NCBI GenBank assembly: GCA_023424015.1
Contig: JAFAEM010000027.1
Location: forward strand, 1-64,000
Direction: 5' to 3'
Length of the DNA stretch: 64,000 nt
Source: Bacteroidota bacterium
Lineage (GTDB): Bacteria; Bacteroidota; Bacteroidia; Chitinophagales; Chitinophagaceae
A program made the translations under genes and the position numbers. Shown in pieces: positions 41,657 to 51,719 of the stretch. How positions within the stretch are numbered: position 1 is the stretch's first letter; each line of letters starts with the position of its first letter. The notes under the pieces are model-generated. The model did no database searches. It was given only the letters and a program-made list of their open reading frames with translations, and was not told where the DNA came from.

Positions 41657-42061
41657 TTACAAGATTGTTTATTAAAACAGGGCCCAACTTAAAAGGAATA
41701 GGTGCGGGCTGAATTGTTGGGCTTAATAGGGTCTGCTGGCTAACCCGGAAATGCTTATCCAGTCTTCATTTCCCCGACAAACAAGTCTTCCCGGTACTCG
41801 TTTTTATATAATATCCTTCATGATCCTTGCGCCTTATTATCCATTTAGAAGAATTTAACCCATTTCTTTGTTTGACCAGTAGGGAACTTGTGTTCGATGT
41901 GTCACGGACAACCACGAGGTTAAGTACACCTGGAATATGAAGTACCACAATCGACAGAAATTTTGAGAATCACCTGTTCCTTAACCGGCAGGCCTTTATA
42001 TGCTTCGAACCCGGTTTCCTGCCCCATTTCTAAAACGGGATAGGCCCGGCCATTAGTGACT
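41657..42061. other. Gene-free gap before the esterase gene
   Basis: An inverted repeat GCCCAAC...GTTGGGC spans about 41681-41727 and may end the preceding transcript. A minus-strand frame of 60 codons (41766-41948) has no family resemblance or context. Nothing else is supported. Confidence 0.4.
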
Positions 42062-42069
42062 TATATTTG
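42062..42069 (+). promoter_or_regulatory. -7 element of the esterase gene
   Basis: TATATTTG, a perfect TAnnTTTG match, 38 bp upstream of the chosen ATG at 42107. No Crp-type box is present at the 21-bp distance. Confidence 0.5.
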
Positions 42070-42106
42070 TATTGTACAATCGGGAATTGATTTGAATATT
42101 GATGAT

Positions 42107-42805
42107 ATGAATTTAAAATCAAACAAAATACTTATAGGATGCCTGTCCTATACCTGTATACTCTTGCTTTTGTTCAGCTGTGCTAATGATAAAAAGCCAT
42201 CAGCCCAGGCGGAAAAGCAAATTCCGGCATCGAAAGACACGACCGTGACTGCAAAAAAGAAAACGATCATTTTTTATGGCAATAGTCTGACAGCAGGGTA
42301 TGGTCTAAGTCCATCGCAGGCATTTCCCGCCATCATTCAGCGAAAGATCGACTCACTGGGACTCGACTACCAGGTGGTCAATGCAGGTGTAAGTGGGGAA
42401 ACATCTTCGGGTGGAAAAACCCGGATCGACTGGATACTGCGGCAACAGGTAGACATTTTTGTGTTGGAACTGGGTGCCAATGACGGACTGCGTGGCATCC
42501 CGCTTTCTGAAACCAGGAAAAACCTGCAGGCTATTGTTGACAAAGTAAAAGAGAAGAACCCCGACACGAAATTTCTTTTTGCAGGTATGCAGATACCACC
42601 CAATATGGGAGAGACCTATACCACTGAATTCAGGAATATATACACTGAACTTGCTGAGAAAAATAGTATGACACTTGTACCCTTCCTGCTGGAAGGCGTT
42701 GGCGGTGAACCTGAATTAAACCAGGAAGATGGTATACATCCTACAGCTGAAGGTCATCGGATTGTAGCTGAAAACCTCTGGCGACAACTGGCACCCTTGT
42801 TATAA
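42107..42805 (+). CDS. tesA: SGNH/GDSL esterase lipoprotein, TesA-like
   Basis: 232 residues from ATG 42107 (MNLKSNKILIG). Lipobox LFSCAN, then an SGNH hydrolase: block I FYGNSLTAGYGL with the nucleophile Ser, block II NAGVSGETS, block III ELGANDGLRG, and block V DGIHPTAEGH with the catalytic Asp and His. TesA is a periplasmic lysophospholipase/thioesterase/arylesterase. Convergent genes encode an ABC pair like YbbA-YbbP, the same partnership as in the E. coli tesA-ybbAP locus, though here the orientation differs. Confidence 0.88.
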   Translation: MNLKSNKILIGCLSYTCILLLLFSCANDKKPSAQAEKQIPASKDTTVTAKKKTIIFYGNSLTAGYGLSPSQAFPAIIQRKIDSLGLDYQVVNAGVSGETSSGGKTRIDWILRQQVDIFVLELGANDGLRGIPLSETRKNLQAIVDKVKEKNPDTKFLFAGMQIPPNMGETYTTEFRNIYTELAEKNSMTLVPFLLEGVGGEPELNQEDGIHPTAEGHRIVAENLWRQLAPLL

Positions 42806-42858
42806 TCTTTTCGAACAGGCAGCGATTACAGGCGCTGGCAAAATCTCTTCACATTATT

Positions 42859-45405
42859 CTAAACTTCCTCTCTCAAGATTTCCAGTGGCGGCCGCTTTAC
42901 CACGGCGCGACTGTTGAGCAAACCAATAAGTACAGTAAGGAGGCAAACTGCCACAAACACCAGCAGCAGCGGTAACCATTGTATATTGAATTCGGTTTCG
43001 AAAATAAACCGGGCAAGCATCCAGCTTATGCCAAGTGATAATAAAATACCCGTTATTGCGGCAAGGGCGCCGAGAAAAAAATATTCCAATGCTGTAATGA
43101 AAAATATCTGCTTTCGAGCTGCACCGAGGGTACGCAGGAGCACACTTTCCTGTATGCGCTGGTATTTACTGATCAGTACCGAAGCGATCAAAACGATCAG
43201 ACCGGTAAAAATGCTGAAGCCTGCCATAAAGCGGATCACAAAACCTACCTTATCCAAAATTTTATCTACGATACTTAAAACCAGTGTGAGGTCAATGATG
43301 GAAACATTTGGAAAACGCTGTACCATTACCTGCTGGAACCGGGCAGAGGTTTCTTTATCTGGAACGCGAGTAAGCAGCACATGAAACTGTGGTGCCTGTT
43401 CCAGTACACCGGTAGGAAAAACAACCAGGAAATTGGTTTGAATACGATTCCAGTCCACTTCACGTAAACTTCCGACAATAGTCGGAATGACTGAACCCTG
43501 AACATTAAACAACATCGTATCACCGATCCCGATACTGTTGTTACGGGCAAACCGCTCCTCAAGTGAAATATACACATTATCCGATGCCTGCCCGGTCGTA
43601 CCCGTCCATTTTCCTTTGACAATTTTTTCTGAAGCAGTGATCGTATCACGAAAGGTCACGCGATATTCCCGATCAAATATCCATTGATGCATATCAATGG
43701 TACTGTCTTCCTCCAGCGTTTGAACAGTAATGGAGTTGACCTTCTCCAGCCGCATATTGACAATCGGCACGGTGCCATCAATCGGTAAACCCTGCTGCCG
43801 GGCCAGTTCTACCACACTATCCTTTTGTGTTGGTTGTATATCAAATAACACAGTGTTGGACTGGTTACCACTCGCGGAAAGCACAACACGGTTGAGCAAA
43901 ATAGATTGAACGGAAAACATGGTACAGATAAATGCCGTACCCAGACCAATGGCAACGATCAATATCGTTGTTTGATTGTTTGGACGAAACAGGTTGGCTA
44001 AACCCTGACGCCACAAATAACTCCAGGAATCGGGAAAGAAACGCCTGACCATCCACATTAATAAAGTAGCTATACTTACCAGTATAAGGAAAGCGATCAG
44101 TACACCGATAGTAAAGGATACGGCCTGGCTAATACTTTCAAGCTGGATATAACTAAATACAAATATGAATGCCAGGATAGCCAGGTACACCAGCCATTTT
44201 ACGGGATCCCTGAACAAACTAACTGATTGAAATGACAGCCGAAGCGTGTTGAGTGGTGATACATTCCTGATGGAGACCATCGGTAGCAGAGCAAAAAGAA
44301 AAGAGATGATAACACCCAATAAGATACCCTGCCCGATCGCTTTCCATGATAGTTCCGGATCGATCGCTACCGGTAGAAAATCTTTCAAAGCGTATGGCAA
44401 GAACTGCTGGATAATGGTTCCCAGGAGTGCGCCTGCAAGCGAGCCTATAAAACCGATGATCACTATCTGAATAAGATAGATCAGGAATGCCTGACTGCCT
44501 TTGGCGCCCAGGCAACGTAGTATTGCAACGGCATTTATTTTTTCACGTACATAAATATGAATAGCGCTCGCTACACCGATACAACCCAATAACAGCGCAA
44601 TAAAACTGATCAACGAAAGAAAACGAGTAAGGTCGCGAAGAGAACGAATAGTATCCTCCTTCTGACTTTCAACGGTATCATAGTTCAGCCCCTCGGATTC
44701 GAGACGCGGTTCCAGGTCATCCATCAGGGCTTTTATGTCGACGGCCTTGTCAAACTTGAAAAAATAACGATAGTTGATCCTACTACCCTTTTGTGAAAGT
44801 CCTGTTTGCTCAAGGTACTGTAGCGGTATATAAACTACCGGCGCTACAGATGCTGAAAGCCCGGTCTGTCCCGGCGCACCTATCAGGGTACCTGCAATAG
44901 CAAAACCAAGATTTCCAATCCTGACCGTATCGCCTGGTTTAGCGTCAAACTGTAACATCATTGTTTGATCAACCAATGCTGACTGGCTGTTACGAAATGA
45001 CACGCCGGCGGTGGCGGGTACGGTTTCCAATGTACCATAATAGGGAAACTCGCCTCCCAGTGCACGTACCTGGACCAGTCTTGTGCCTTCGCTTTTATCA
45101 AAATAGATCATCGAGGTAAAGCTCTGTTGCTCCGACCGTCTGTCACCGAGTGAATCTGCCATCTTTCGGACTGCAGAACTCATTTGTTTGTTACTGCTGA
45201 TCTCCAGGTCGGCACCCAGCAATGTAGCCGCCTGCCGGTCGATCTCGTCGCGCATATTGTCGCCGAGAGAATAGATAGCTACCATCGCTGCAATACCCAC
45301 GATTATCGAAGACACAAACAATAACAAACGCGACCTGTTACGCCGGCTATCGCGCCATGCCATTTTCAACAACCATGAAAAATTCAATGTTCTTTTCAAA
45401 TCCAT
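42859..45405 (-). CDS. FtsX/MacB-type ABC permease, YbbP-like
   Basis: 848 residues from ATG 45405 (MDLKRTLNFSWLL); 15 further codons upstream are open but run through a heptamer repeat and are not typical. About 10 membrane helices: one at the N-terminus, a large periplasmic domain (~50-240), three helices (~255-390), further helices, a second periplasmic domain (~510-720), and a final FtsX-like group. This double-FtsX layout is that of YbbP, thought to extract or move lipids or lipoproteins. The ATPase gene precedes it by ~50 bp. Confidence 0.85.
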   Translation of the reverse strand: MDLKRTLNFSWLLKMAWRDSRRNRSRLLLFVSSIIVGIAAMVAIYSLGDNMRDEIDRQAATLLGADLEISSNKQMSSAVRKMADSLGDRRSEQQSFTSMIYFDKSEGTRLVQVRALGGEFPYYGTLETVPATAGVSFRNSQSALVDQTMMLQFDAKPGDTVRIGNLGFAIAGTLIGAPGQTGLSASVAPVVYIPLQYLEQTGLSQKGSRINYRYFFKFDKAVDIKALMDDLEPRLESEGLNYDTVESQKEDTIRSLRDLTRFLSLISFIALLLGCIGVASAIHIYVREKINAVAILRCLGAKGSQAFLIYLIQIVIIGFIGSLAGALLGTIIQQFLPYALKDFLPVAIDPELSWKAIGQGILLGVIISFLFALLPMVSIRNVSPLNTLRLSFQSVSLFRDPVKWLVYLAILAFIFVFSYIQLESISQAVSFTIGVLIAFLILVSIATLLMWMVRRFFPDSWSYLWRQGLANLFRPNNQTTILIVAIGLGTAFICTMFSVQSILLNRVVLSASGNQSNTVLFDIQPTQKDSVVELARQQGLPIDGTVPIVNMRLEKVNSITVQTLEEDSTIDMHQWIFDREYRVTFRDTITASEKIVKGKWTGTTGQASDNVYISLEERFARNNSIGIGDTMLFNVQGSVIPTIVGSLREVDWNRIQTNFLVVFPTGVLEQAPQFHVLLTRVPDKETSARFQQVMVQRFPNVSIIDLTLVLSIVDKILDKVGFVIRFMAGFSIFTGLIVLIASVLISKYQRIQESVLLRTLGAARKQIFFITALEYFFLGALAAITGILLSLGISWMLARFIFETEFNIQWLPLLLVFVAVCLLTVLIGLLNSRAVVKRPPLEILREEV

Positions 45406-45437
45406 TTTAACAATTAGAATGTTTAACTTAACCGTCC

Positions 45438-45462
45438 ACTCACGACTCACGACTCACGACTC
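45438..45462. repeat. Heptamer repeat ACTCACG, three units plus a partial
   Basis: Three tandem ACTCACG units (45438-45458) plus ACTC. The array covers the stop codon of the ABC ATPase gene at 45454-45456 and the gap to the permease start. Confidence 0.8.
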
Positions 45463-46128
45463 CCCAACAATCCTCCCTCCCTTCAGTTTGATCACCCGAC
45501 CCGTTTTATTTGCCAGTTCAAGATCATGAGTGACCATAATTAGCGTAGTGCCGGCCTCTTTATTAAGATTAAATATCAGATCAACGATACCGCGGCTCGT
45601 ATCTGCATCAAGATTGCCAGTGGGTTCGTCGGTAAAAAGTATACTAGGCTGATTGATAAAGGCCCTGGCCATAGAAACGCGTTGTTGCTCTCCGCCGCTA
45701 AGTTGTGAAGGATAGTGATGCCCCCGGTTAGCCAGACCCACTTTCTCCAGCAGGTCAAGCGCTTTTGGTTTTATATTTTTCCCCCCCCTCAATTCAAGCG
45801 GTACCATCACATTCTCAAGGGCAGTAAGTGTGGGAAGCAATTGGAAATTCTGGAAGATGAAACCCACATGCTGATTCCTGATACTCGCCCGCTGATCTTC
45901 ATTTAGGTCGTCCAGTTTTATGTTATTCAATTCCACTGTGCCGGTGCTCGCCCGATCCAGTCCTGCAGCCAGGCCAAGAAGGGTTGTTTTCCCACTGCCG
46001 GAAGGCCCGACGATGGCCATGGTGGAACCAGCTTCCACAGAAAAACTGATATTCTCAAGAACAGTCAGCGTTCGACCTGCGCTCTGGTAAGTTTTGCCAA
46101 GGTTTTGGACATTCAATATTACTGCCAT
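45454..46128 (-). CDS. ABC transporter ATPase, YbbA/LolD-like
   Basis: 224 residues with Walker A GPSGSGKTTLLGLAAGLD, Q-loop FIFQNFQLLPTLTALENV, signature QLSGGEQQRVSMARAF, Walker B ILFTDEPTGNLDADT and a His switch VTHD. It is the MacB/LolD class that drives FtsX-type permeases by mechanotransmission. The permease follows on the same strand. The last codons lie in the ACTCACG repeat. Confidence 0.9.
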   Translation of the reverse strand: MAVILNVQNLGKTYQSAGRTLTVLENISFSVEAGSTMAIVGPSGSGKTTLLGLAAGLDRASTGTVELNNIKLDDLNEDQRASIRNQHVGFIFQNFQLLPTLTALENVMVPLELRGGKNIKPKALDLLEKVGLANRGHHYPSQLSGGEQQRVSMARAFINQPSILFTDEPTGNLDADTSRGIVDLIFNLNKEAGTTLIMVTHDLELANKTGRVIKLKGGRIVGES

Positions 46129-46202
46129 TAGCGTTTCTATTAGTATGGCGTAATATAACTCAAATTATCTACCTGTTACCTGCGTACTGTGATGTATGGT
46201 TC

Positions 46203-46230
46203 AAAAAAAATCCCCGGCAATGCCAGGGAT
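46203..46230 (-). terminator. Terminator after the T9SS surface protein gene
   Basis: On the minus strand ATCCCTGG...CCGGGGAT (46210-46217 / 46223-46230, one G-T pair) is followed by eight T residues. It lies ~165 bp after the stop of the gene at 46393-49605 and faces away from the divergent-side ABC genes. Confidence 0.7.
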
Positions 46231-46392
46231 CTAACCATAAACCTTATCCTATGAACTCTTTTGGATAAAAATAATAATCACTGGAAATAATCAAAGCAGA
46301 TCACATACAAATCTGCACGTACTAACACAAAAGCGGCATGAAATGAACGTGGGCCCTTTTTTCACCGTTGATACCTATGGAAGATTGCTTAT

Positions 46393-49300
46393 TTAACGCA
46401 CCAGCAGGAAACTTCCTTTCAATGATACTTCTTTATTATTGATGACCGACTTAAGGTAATAAACATACACCCCCGAGTTCTGTCTTTTTCCGTTAAATGA
46501 CCCGTCCCATCCAGCCTGTACATCCTTTGTCGAAAAAAGTTTTGTACCCCACCTGTCGTACACGGAAAATTCTTTAAGTGTCAAAGTCGCGGACGGCGGT
46601 ATTCTATAAATATCATTGATACCGTCATTGTTTGGTGTAAATGCTGTGGGCATAAACAAGTCGGTAAAAACTTTTATTACAGCTGTTGATGTAGACGAAC
46701 AGCCCTGGTCGTTGGTCACTGTCAATTCAAAACCGGCACTTTCATCCAGGCCCACGGTCTGCGGCGACAGGATATGGGGGTTTATCAACTTATCAGCCGG
46801 GCTCCACTGAACAGATGAGACCGTTGAAGTCGTGATCGCATGGAGACTCACCTGTGTTCCGGGGGAGACGGTAGTGTCAGCCGGTGAAATGTAAACGATC
46901 GGCGTATCTTTTACTATGACTGTAAATACTTCGGAACTATCGGGTATGGATGAACAGGCTCCTATGCCCGGGATGATGCGACAAAATAGCTGATCGCCAT
47001 TTCTTAAATCTTTGCTTTTGAAAATTGGCGATTGCTCTGATTGAACTGCATTATTTAATATCCATTGAAAAGCAGGCGCAGTTCCTGCCTGTTGCGAAGT
47101 GGCAGTAAACTCGATTGTTTCACCAGTACATATCTCATTTCGGTCTGCCGCAATAGTTATCGAAGCTGGTAATCCATTCCTCACCGTTATAACGATATCT
47201 TCAGAAACCACATCAGTGCCGGAAATACACGCAAGGGACGGGTCTGTTGTGATCCTGCAATTGATGATATCACCGTCCGACAGAAGGTCGGTTGTAAAAA
47301 ACCTACTATTGTCGTCGGTATTGACCCCGTTGACCTGCCATTGATAAAAAGGATTGGAACCAGCATTGATTGCAGTAGCGGTAAAACTAACAGACTGACC
47401 CGCACAAATTGTATCTGCACTGGTAGTAATGGACACCAAAGGGCTTTCTGCGACGGGAACATGCATTTCGATCTTGTTGGATTGAGCGGTCCTGAAGATC
47501 GCACAGGCAAACATTGGATCCGCCTGGATAGTACAGCTGACCATATCACCATCAGATAATGTGTTGCTTGTAAAAACCGGACTATTAGTTCCTGCGCTTG
47601 CATTATTTATTTTCCATTGGTAAACGGGATGCGAGCCCGCGTTCGCCACTTCCGCAGTAAATGTAACCGGCTCGCCCTTACAGGTTGTGTTGGCCGTTGT
47701 TTTGATGCTTACTGAAGGGATCACACCGCTTCCATTATTGATACGGATCGAATTTGAAGCAATTGTTTCATTAAGGCCGCAAAGATTATTATCTGAATAC
47801 TGGCATGTGACGAGGTCGCCTTCATTCAACTGGTTGATGATAAACACAGGCGAATTATAACCTGCGTTATTACCATTAACCTTCCATTGATAAACAGGCG
47901 AAGCTCCTGCATTTGAAATGTTTGCCTTAAACGTGATCTCGGTACAATCACAACTATAGGTATGATCAGCTTCGATGGTGATGGCAGGCTGTACAGTGCT
48001 GGTTTTGTATTTTATTGTCACTTCGTCACTACCCGGAGGGTCCGCACTTTCGCAAATATTTCCATAGCCAACTGTGCACCTGATGATATCATTTTCCACC
48101 AATTGCTGGTCGGTGTAATTTGGACTGTTGGTACCTACAGGTGATCCGTTTTTTGTCCATTGATACACGGGACTAACACCACCATACAATACGGTAGCTG
48201 TAAGTGTGGCGCTGCTTCCGGCACAAATCGTAGCTGACGCGGGGTCTATTGTCACTATAGGACCCGAAACCTTAGGCGATAATTTGATGATCCAGTAATC
48301 ATTCCTGTCGCCGCTCATATTGACCGGGTTATGAAAACCGGGTATTTCCGGGGAACTGGTATTGCCTGATACAATATAATTTTCCTGGTCCAGGGCTCGT
48401 ACAAAAAACCCTTCGTCACCATTGCTACCACCCATTGTTTTTTGCCATTCCAACTGACCGGCCGCGTTGATCTTCATCAGTAGCAGATCAGACACCCCTG
48501 CATTACATTTTATATCGCCATCAGCAATAAATAAAGTGCTGCCTGTAAAAACAAAACCGCCATCCGGCGTTTTATCAATATAATAGAGTGACTCATTGCC
48601 GGTACCTCCATAAGTATTTTGCCATACGATATTTCCCTCCGCATCGAGCCTTACCACCCAGGCATCAAAAGAATTGCGATTACCTGTCAGATCCCCATCT
48701 GAGGAATTGGAATGCCCCCCGACAATATAACCACCATCATCAGTCAATTGTACATAACTACCCAGGTCCGACATGGAACCGCCCAGGGTTTTCTGCCATT
48801 GTATGTTGCCAGTATTATCCAGCTTTATCAGCCAGAGATCATTTGAACCGTGCGAACCGTTTATATCACCATCATCCGAGTTTGTATAACCTCCGGCGAT
48901 ACATCCTCCATCGGGAGTGGACTGGATAGATCTTATATGCTCAAAACCACTTCCACCTAATGCTTTTTGCCAGATAAGGCTTCCTGTGTTTCCCACCTTA
49001 ATAACCCAGGCATCCACATTGCCGTGATGCCCGGTCACATCTCCATTCTCAGACCGGGTGAGTCCCCCAATAAAATAACCACCGTCAGCTGCCATTGCAA
49101 TACTGGAAGCATCATCAATCCTGCTTCCTCCATACATGCGTTGCCATTCAATGCCACCATAACTATTAAGTTTTACCAGCCAGAAATCCATTCCGCCATG
49201 ATTACCCGTGATATTGCAATCAGTTGAAGCAGATGAACCCGCCAGTATATAACCTCCGTCGGGTGTTGGCAAAATATAACCGCCTTCATCCGACTGGCTG

Positions 49301-49605
49301 CCACCCAGGGATCTTTGCCATTCCATCTTTCCCAGCCGGTCCATTTTAATCACCCAGATATCGGGCACCGTTGCGTTGCCATGATGTCCCATTACATCGC
49401 CCGTGTCATCGCCCTGGCTAAAGCCTGCAACGATAAATCCACCGTCTGATGTAGGCTGGATGCTGCGGGTGAATTCACCATAGGGAGAGCCCAGGCATCT
49501 TTGCCACTCGACAGCTGGCGCTGTTTGAGCGTATACACCTTTACAATAAATAAAAAGCAAAGCCGTAGCCAGAAATCTAAGTGGTATCCACGAATAGTAC
49601 GGCAT
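46393..49605 (-). CDS. Large secreted protein: beta-propeller repeats, Ig/PKD-like repeats, type B T9SS sorting domain
   Basis: 1070 residues. Signal peptide (~1-26), then about seven ~60-residue repeats of the type WQ(R/K)-LGGS-SD-G-DGGYI-GG-S-DGD-TG-HG-D-W-(V/I)KL (~35-440), probably a beta-propeller. Five ~90-residue Ig/PKD-like repeats follow (~450-890), each with a pattern of C-G, YQW and C, then a PKD-like unit, and finally a gliding-motility-type C-terminal domain (~985-1070; PTAFTPNNDGINDIYRI, VYDRWGTKLFS). The last domain directs secretion by the type IX system and surface attachment. The substrate or partner is unknown; adhesion is a reasonable guess. Confidence 0.88.
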   Translation of the reverse strand: MPYYSWIPLRFLATALLFIYCKGVYAQTAPAVEWQRCLGSPYGEFTRSIQPTSDGGFIVAGFSQGDDTGDVMGHHGNATVPDIWVIKMDRLGKMEWQRSLGGSQSDEGGYILPTPDGGYILAGSSASTDCNITGNHGGMDFWLVKLNSYGGIEWQRMYGGSRIDDASSIAMAADGGYFIGGLTRSENGDVTGHHGNVDAWVIKVGNTGSLIWQKALGGSGFEHIRSIQSTPDGGCIAGGYTNSDDGDINGSHGSNDLWLIKLDNTGNIQWQKTLGGSMSDLGSYVQLTDDGGYIVGGHSNSSDGDLTGNRNSFDAWVVRLDAEGNIVWQNTYGGTGNESLYYIDKTPDGGFVFTGSTLFIADGDIKCNAGVSDLLLMKINAAGQLEWQKTMGGSNGDEGFFVRALDQENYIVSGNTSSPEIPGFHNPVNMSGDRNDYWIIKLSPKVSGPIVTIDPASATICAGSSATLTATVLYGGVSPVYQWTKNGSPVGTNSPNYTDQQLVENDIIRCTVGYGNICESADPPGSDEVTIKYKTSTVQPAITIEADHTYSCDCTEITFKANISNAGASPVYQWKVNGNNAGYNSPVFIINQLNEGDLVTCQYSDNNLCGLNETIASNSIRINNGSGVIPSVSIKTTANTTCKGEPVTFTAEVANAGSHPVYQWKINNASAGTNSPVFTSNTLSDGDMVSCTIQADPMFACAIFRTAQSNKIEMHVPVAESPLVSITTSADTICAGQSVSFTATAINAGSNPFYQWQVNGVNTDDNSRFFTTDLLSDGDIINCRITTDPSLACISGTDVVSEDIVITVRNGLPASITIAADRNEICTGETIEFTATSQQAGTAPAFQWILNNAVQSEQSPIFKSKDLRNGDQLFCRIIPGIGACSSIPDSSEVFTVIVKDTPIVYISPADTTVSPGTQVSLHAITTSTVSSVQWSPADKLINPHILSPQTVGLDESAGFELTVTNDQGCSSTSTAVIKVFTDLFMPTAFTPNNDGINDIYRIPPSATLTLKEFSVYDRWGTKLFSTKDVQAGWDGSFNGKRQNSGVYVYYLKSVINNKEVSLKGSFLLVR

Positions 49606-49630
49606 TGATTTTCAGAATAAACAAGAGGTA

Positions 49631-49700
49631 AAAAATATCTGTTGCGGCTTTCGCTAACACTGCTGTTGTACTGATCAACAACATGGCGATAGCCGCAACA
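49631..49700 (-). terminator. Structured hairpin with T run after the ZU5-like lipoprotein gene
   Basis: TGTTGCGGCT (49640-49649) pairs perfectly with AGCCGCAACA (49691-49700). Inside it TCGC/GCGA and TGTTG/CAACA also pair, giving a long branched-free stem. On the minus strand it is followed by GATATTTTTT, so it can stop the transcript of the gene ending at 49760 before the next gene. Confidence 0.6.
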
Positions 49701-49759
49701 AGATAGAAATCAAAACCGATAAATAGAAGCCCCTTCCCGGCTTAATCATTGCCCTTCTC

Positions 49760-51517
49760 CTATGGAAGATCACTAAACACAGCCGGCATCAAACCGTCCG
49801 TCTCGTAATGACTTGGTGGCACCGTATTATCCCATGCTTCAATCAAAATGCCTGAGGCCATGCGGCCGGTTTTCAACTGGCTGGTACCGCGCAGCTTTAA
49901 CTCGTCGGTTCCCCAAAATTCAAGCTTTATCGGTTCATGCATAAATCCTTGCAGGGATACGCCAAGCGATTTGGGTGGATCCAGCGAGGCAGAGCCGCAT
50001 GAATTGGTTCTCTGAACACGCACGCCTGTAATAATATCCTGCAACGCGTACCATATCTTCACTTCAATACCACCCACTTCGTCCTTTGCTTCGGCAGTAA
50101 ACCCTGTTAGTCCTCCCATGGATTGTGGTTCCAGGAAATAAAAACCCGTCGTTGCCGGCAGACTCACACTGGTACTCTGCACGCAACCGTTAACAACTGG
50201 TGTAGTAACGGTAGCGCTTCCCTGTAGGGTATATTTAACTTCACTGCCTGCGGCAAGGGCGCCACCCAGGAACAGGAACACAGGATCTACATTCTCCGGG
50301 CAAGGCGCACCAAATCCACGATACACCAACTTAAACTCAGCCGTTTCCTTTAGGGCATTACTGCTTCCTGCATTGAGCACGCCGCCATGATAGCGTTCGT
50401 ATAAAAATTTTCCTGTGAATTTGCGAAGCACAGAACGTGCAATCACTTTCCCGTTGGAACTTATTTCTATCGCGCCGGATATGTCCTGGTCAATCTTACA
50501 ACGAATGACGCCAGGCGACCACAGATCAACTTCAACCGTCACACCATTTACTTTCACCGACCGTTTGCCGGCACCCGGGTCATTTCCGAAGGATCCGTAC
50601 ATATACAACCTGCAGCTACCAGCATTATCCAATCTTAAAAAGTCTTCATCTACGTGCAGGTAAGCAATATTCTTGTCGCCCAGGACGGTAATATTCGATA
50701 GCAGCATGAACTCACCCTTGCGGTGCATTTTTATATACGCTGCGATTGCTTCAGGATTTACACCCGGCTCATGATCTGGTGCAGTATAAAAGGCTGATGG
50801 ACCATCGCCATCCAGTTCGCCTTCACCCGCATAACTCCAGCGTTTTACTTCATCGGGACGAAGTTTCCTGGCTTTCTTCAACACCGGAATGGTATAGCTA
50901 CCCGGTGGCTGATCATCTGGATCAACTTTTGGAAAGCTGGTGGTGAGTTTTAACTCATGAAAACTGCCCTGCTCCACTGTGGCAGATGATGGCGTGAGTT
51001 TAATACTCTTAAAGTAACCCCAGTCGCTAAAATGCGTGGTGGTGACAGAAATCGTCTTCTGCGCTTTGTTTAACACGGTATTCGTAATCATCTGCCAGGT
51101 ACCCTGATCGTCCTGGAAGGCGATATCAAGGAATTCCGGCCGGCTGTCCACGGTATCCGCCGGATCGTATTTAAAAGCGATAGTGACGGGTTTGGCAAAT
51201 TGTGATCCATGTGGCGCGAGGCGATAGGCATCACCAATACCCTCGGGTAATTCATTGGTCAAAGCCTGGATGCTGATCTCTTTAGTTGCATCGAGTGCGC
51301 CAGCAGGGATGATGATCTTAATACGACCATCGGCACTGGCCAGTTCGCCACCGTTGGTACCTATTGATTTGCTAATAATCGCACCTGTGGGCGTGCCGAC
51401 GGGTGTTTTTGTTTCTGCGGACTCACCGGGTGACCCGGAAACATCGTTAGTGTCTTTGCGGCAACTGCCCACCAGTAGAAAGCCGGCGAGTAGTGCCAGA
51501 ATAAATTTTCTCTTCAT
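49760..51517 (-). CDS. Lipoprotein with a ZU5-like domain
   Basis: 585 residues with lipobox VGSCRK. Residues ~45-165 resemble a ZU5 domain: IGTNGGELASADGRIKIIIP, GALDATKEISIQALTN, and FKYDPADT with a closing THFSDWGYF. The remainder is beta-rich; it includes a phrase about residue 290-330 (LDNAGSCRLYMYGSFGND) that binds no motif I know. It is typical of surface or periplasmic lipoproteins of Chitinophagaceae. The following gene is the T9SS protein, separated by a terminator. Confidence 0.75.
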   Translation of the reverse strand: MKRKFILALLAGFLLVGSCRKDTNDVSGSPGESAETKTPVGTPTGAIISKSIGTNGGELASADGRIKIIIPAGALDATKEISIQALTNELPEGIGDAYRLAPHGSQFAKPVTIAFKYDPADTVDSRPEFLDIAFQDDQGTWQMITNTVLNKAQKTISVTTTHFSDWGYFKSIKLTPSSATVEQGSFHELKLTTSFPKVDPDDQPPGSYTIPVLKKARKLRPDEVKRWSYAGEGELDGDGPSAFYTAPDHEPGVNPEAIAAYIKMHRKGEFMLLSNITVLGDKNIAYLHVDEDFLRLDNAGSCRLYMYGSFGNDPGAGKRSVKVNGVTVEVDLWSPGVIRCKIDQDISGAIEISSNGKVIARSVLRKFTGKFLYERYHGGVLNAGSSNALKETAEFKLVYRGFGAPCPENVDPVFLFLGGALAAGSEVKYTLQGSATVTTPVVNGCVQSTSVSLPATTGFYFLEPQSMGGLTGFTAEAKDEVGGIEVKIWYALQDIITGVRVQRTNSCGSASLDPPKSLGVSLQGFMHEPIKLEFWGTDELKLRGTSQLKTGRMASGILIEAWDNTVPPSHYETDGLMPAVFSDLP

Positions 51518-51719
51518 GTTTAAGGTTTAACGAAACGAAAATATTTGCTGGTTGAAGAGAAGCTGACAGCATATTACATGAGATGCAGATAGTAGGTGAT
51601 GAATTGAAAATAGTTTTATATTATTAACGGCGGTGTTTGATGGCCTTATGCGATACTAATGCATATCATCTAAATTTTATCCCTAAACTCTTATATTGCC
51701 ATTTGCAACTTTGCGAGGG

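Noticed and set aside
41766..41948. 60-codon minus-strand frame in a gene-free gap
   Set aside because: No family resemblance, promoter or neighbours to support it.
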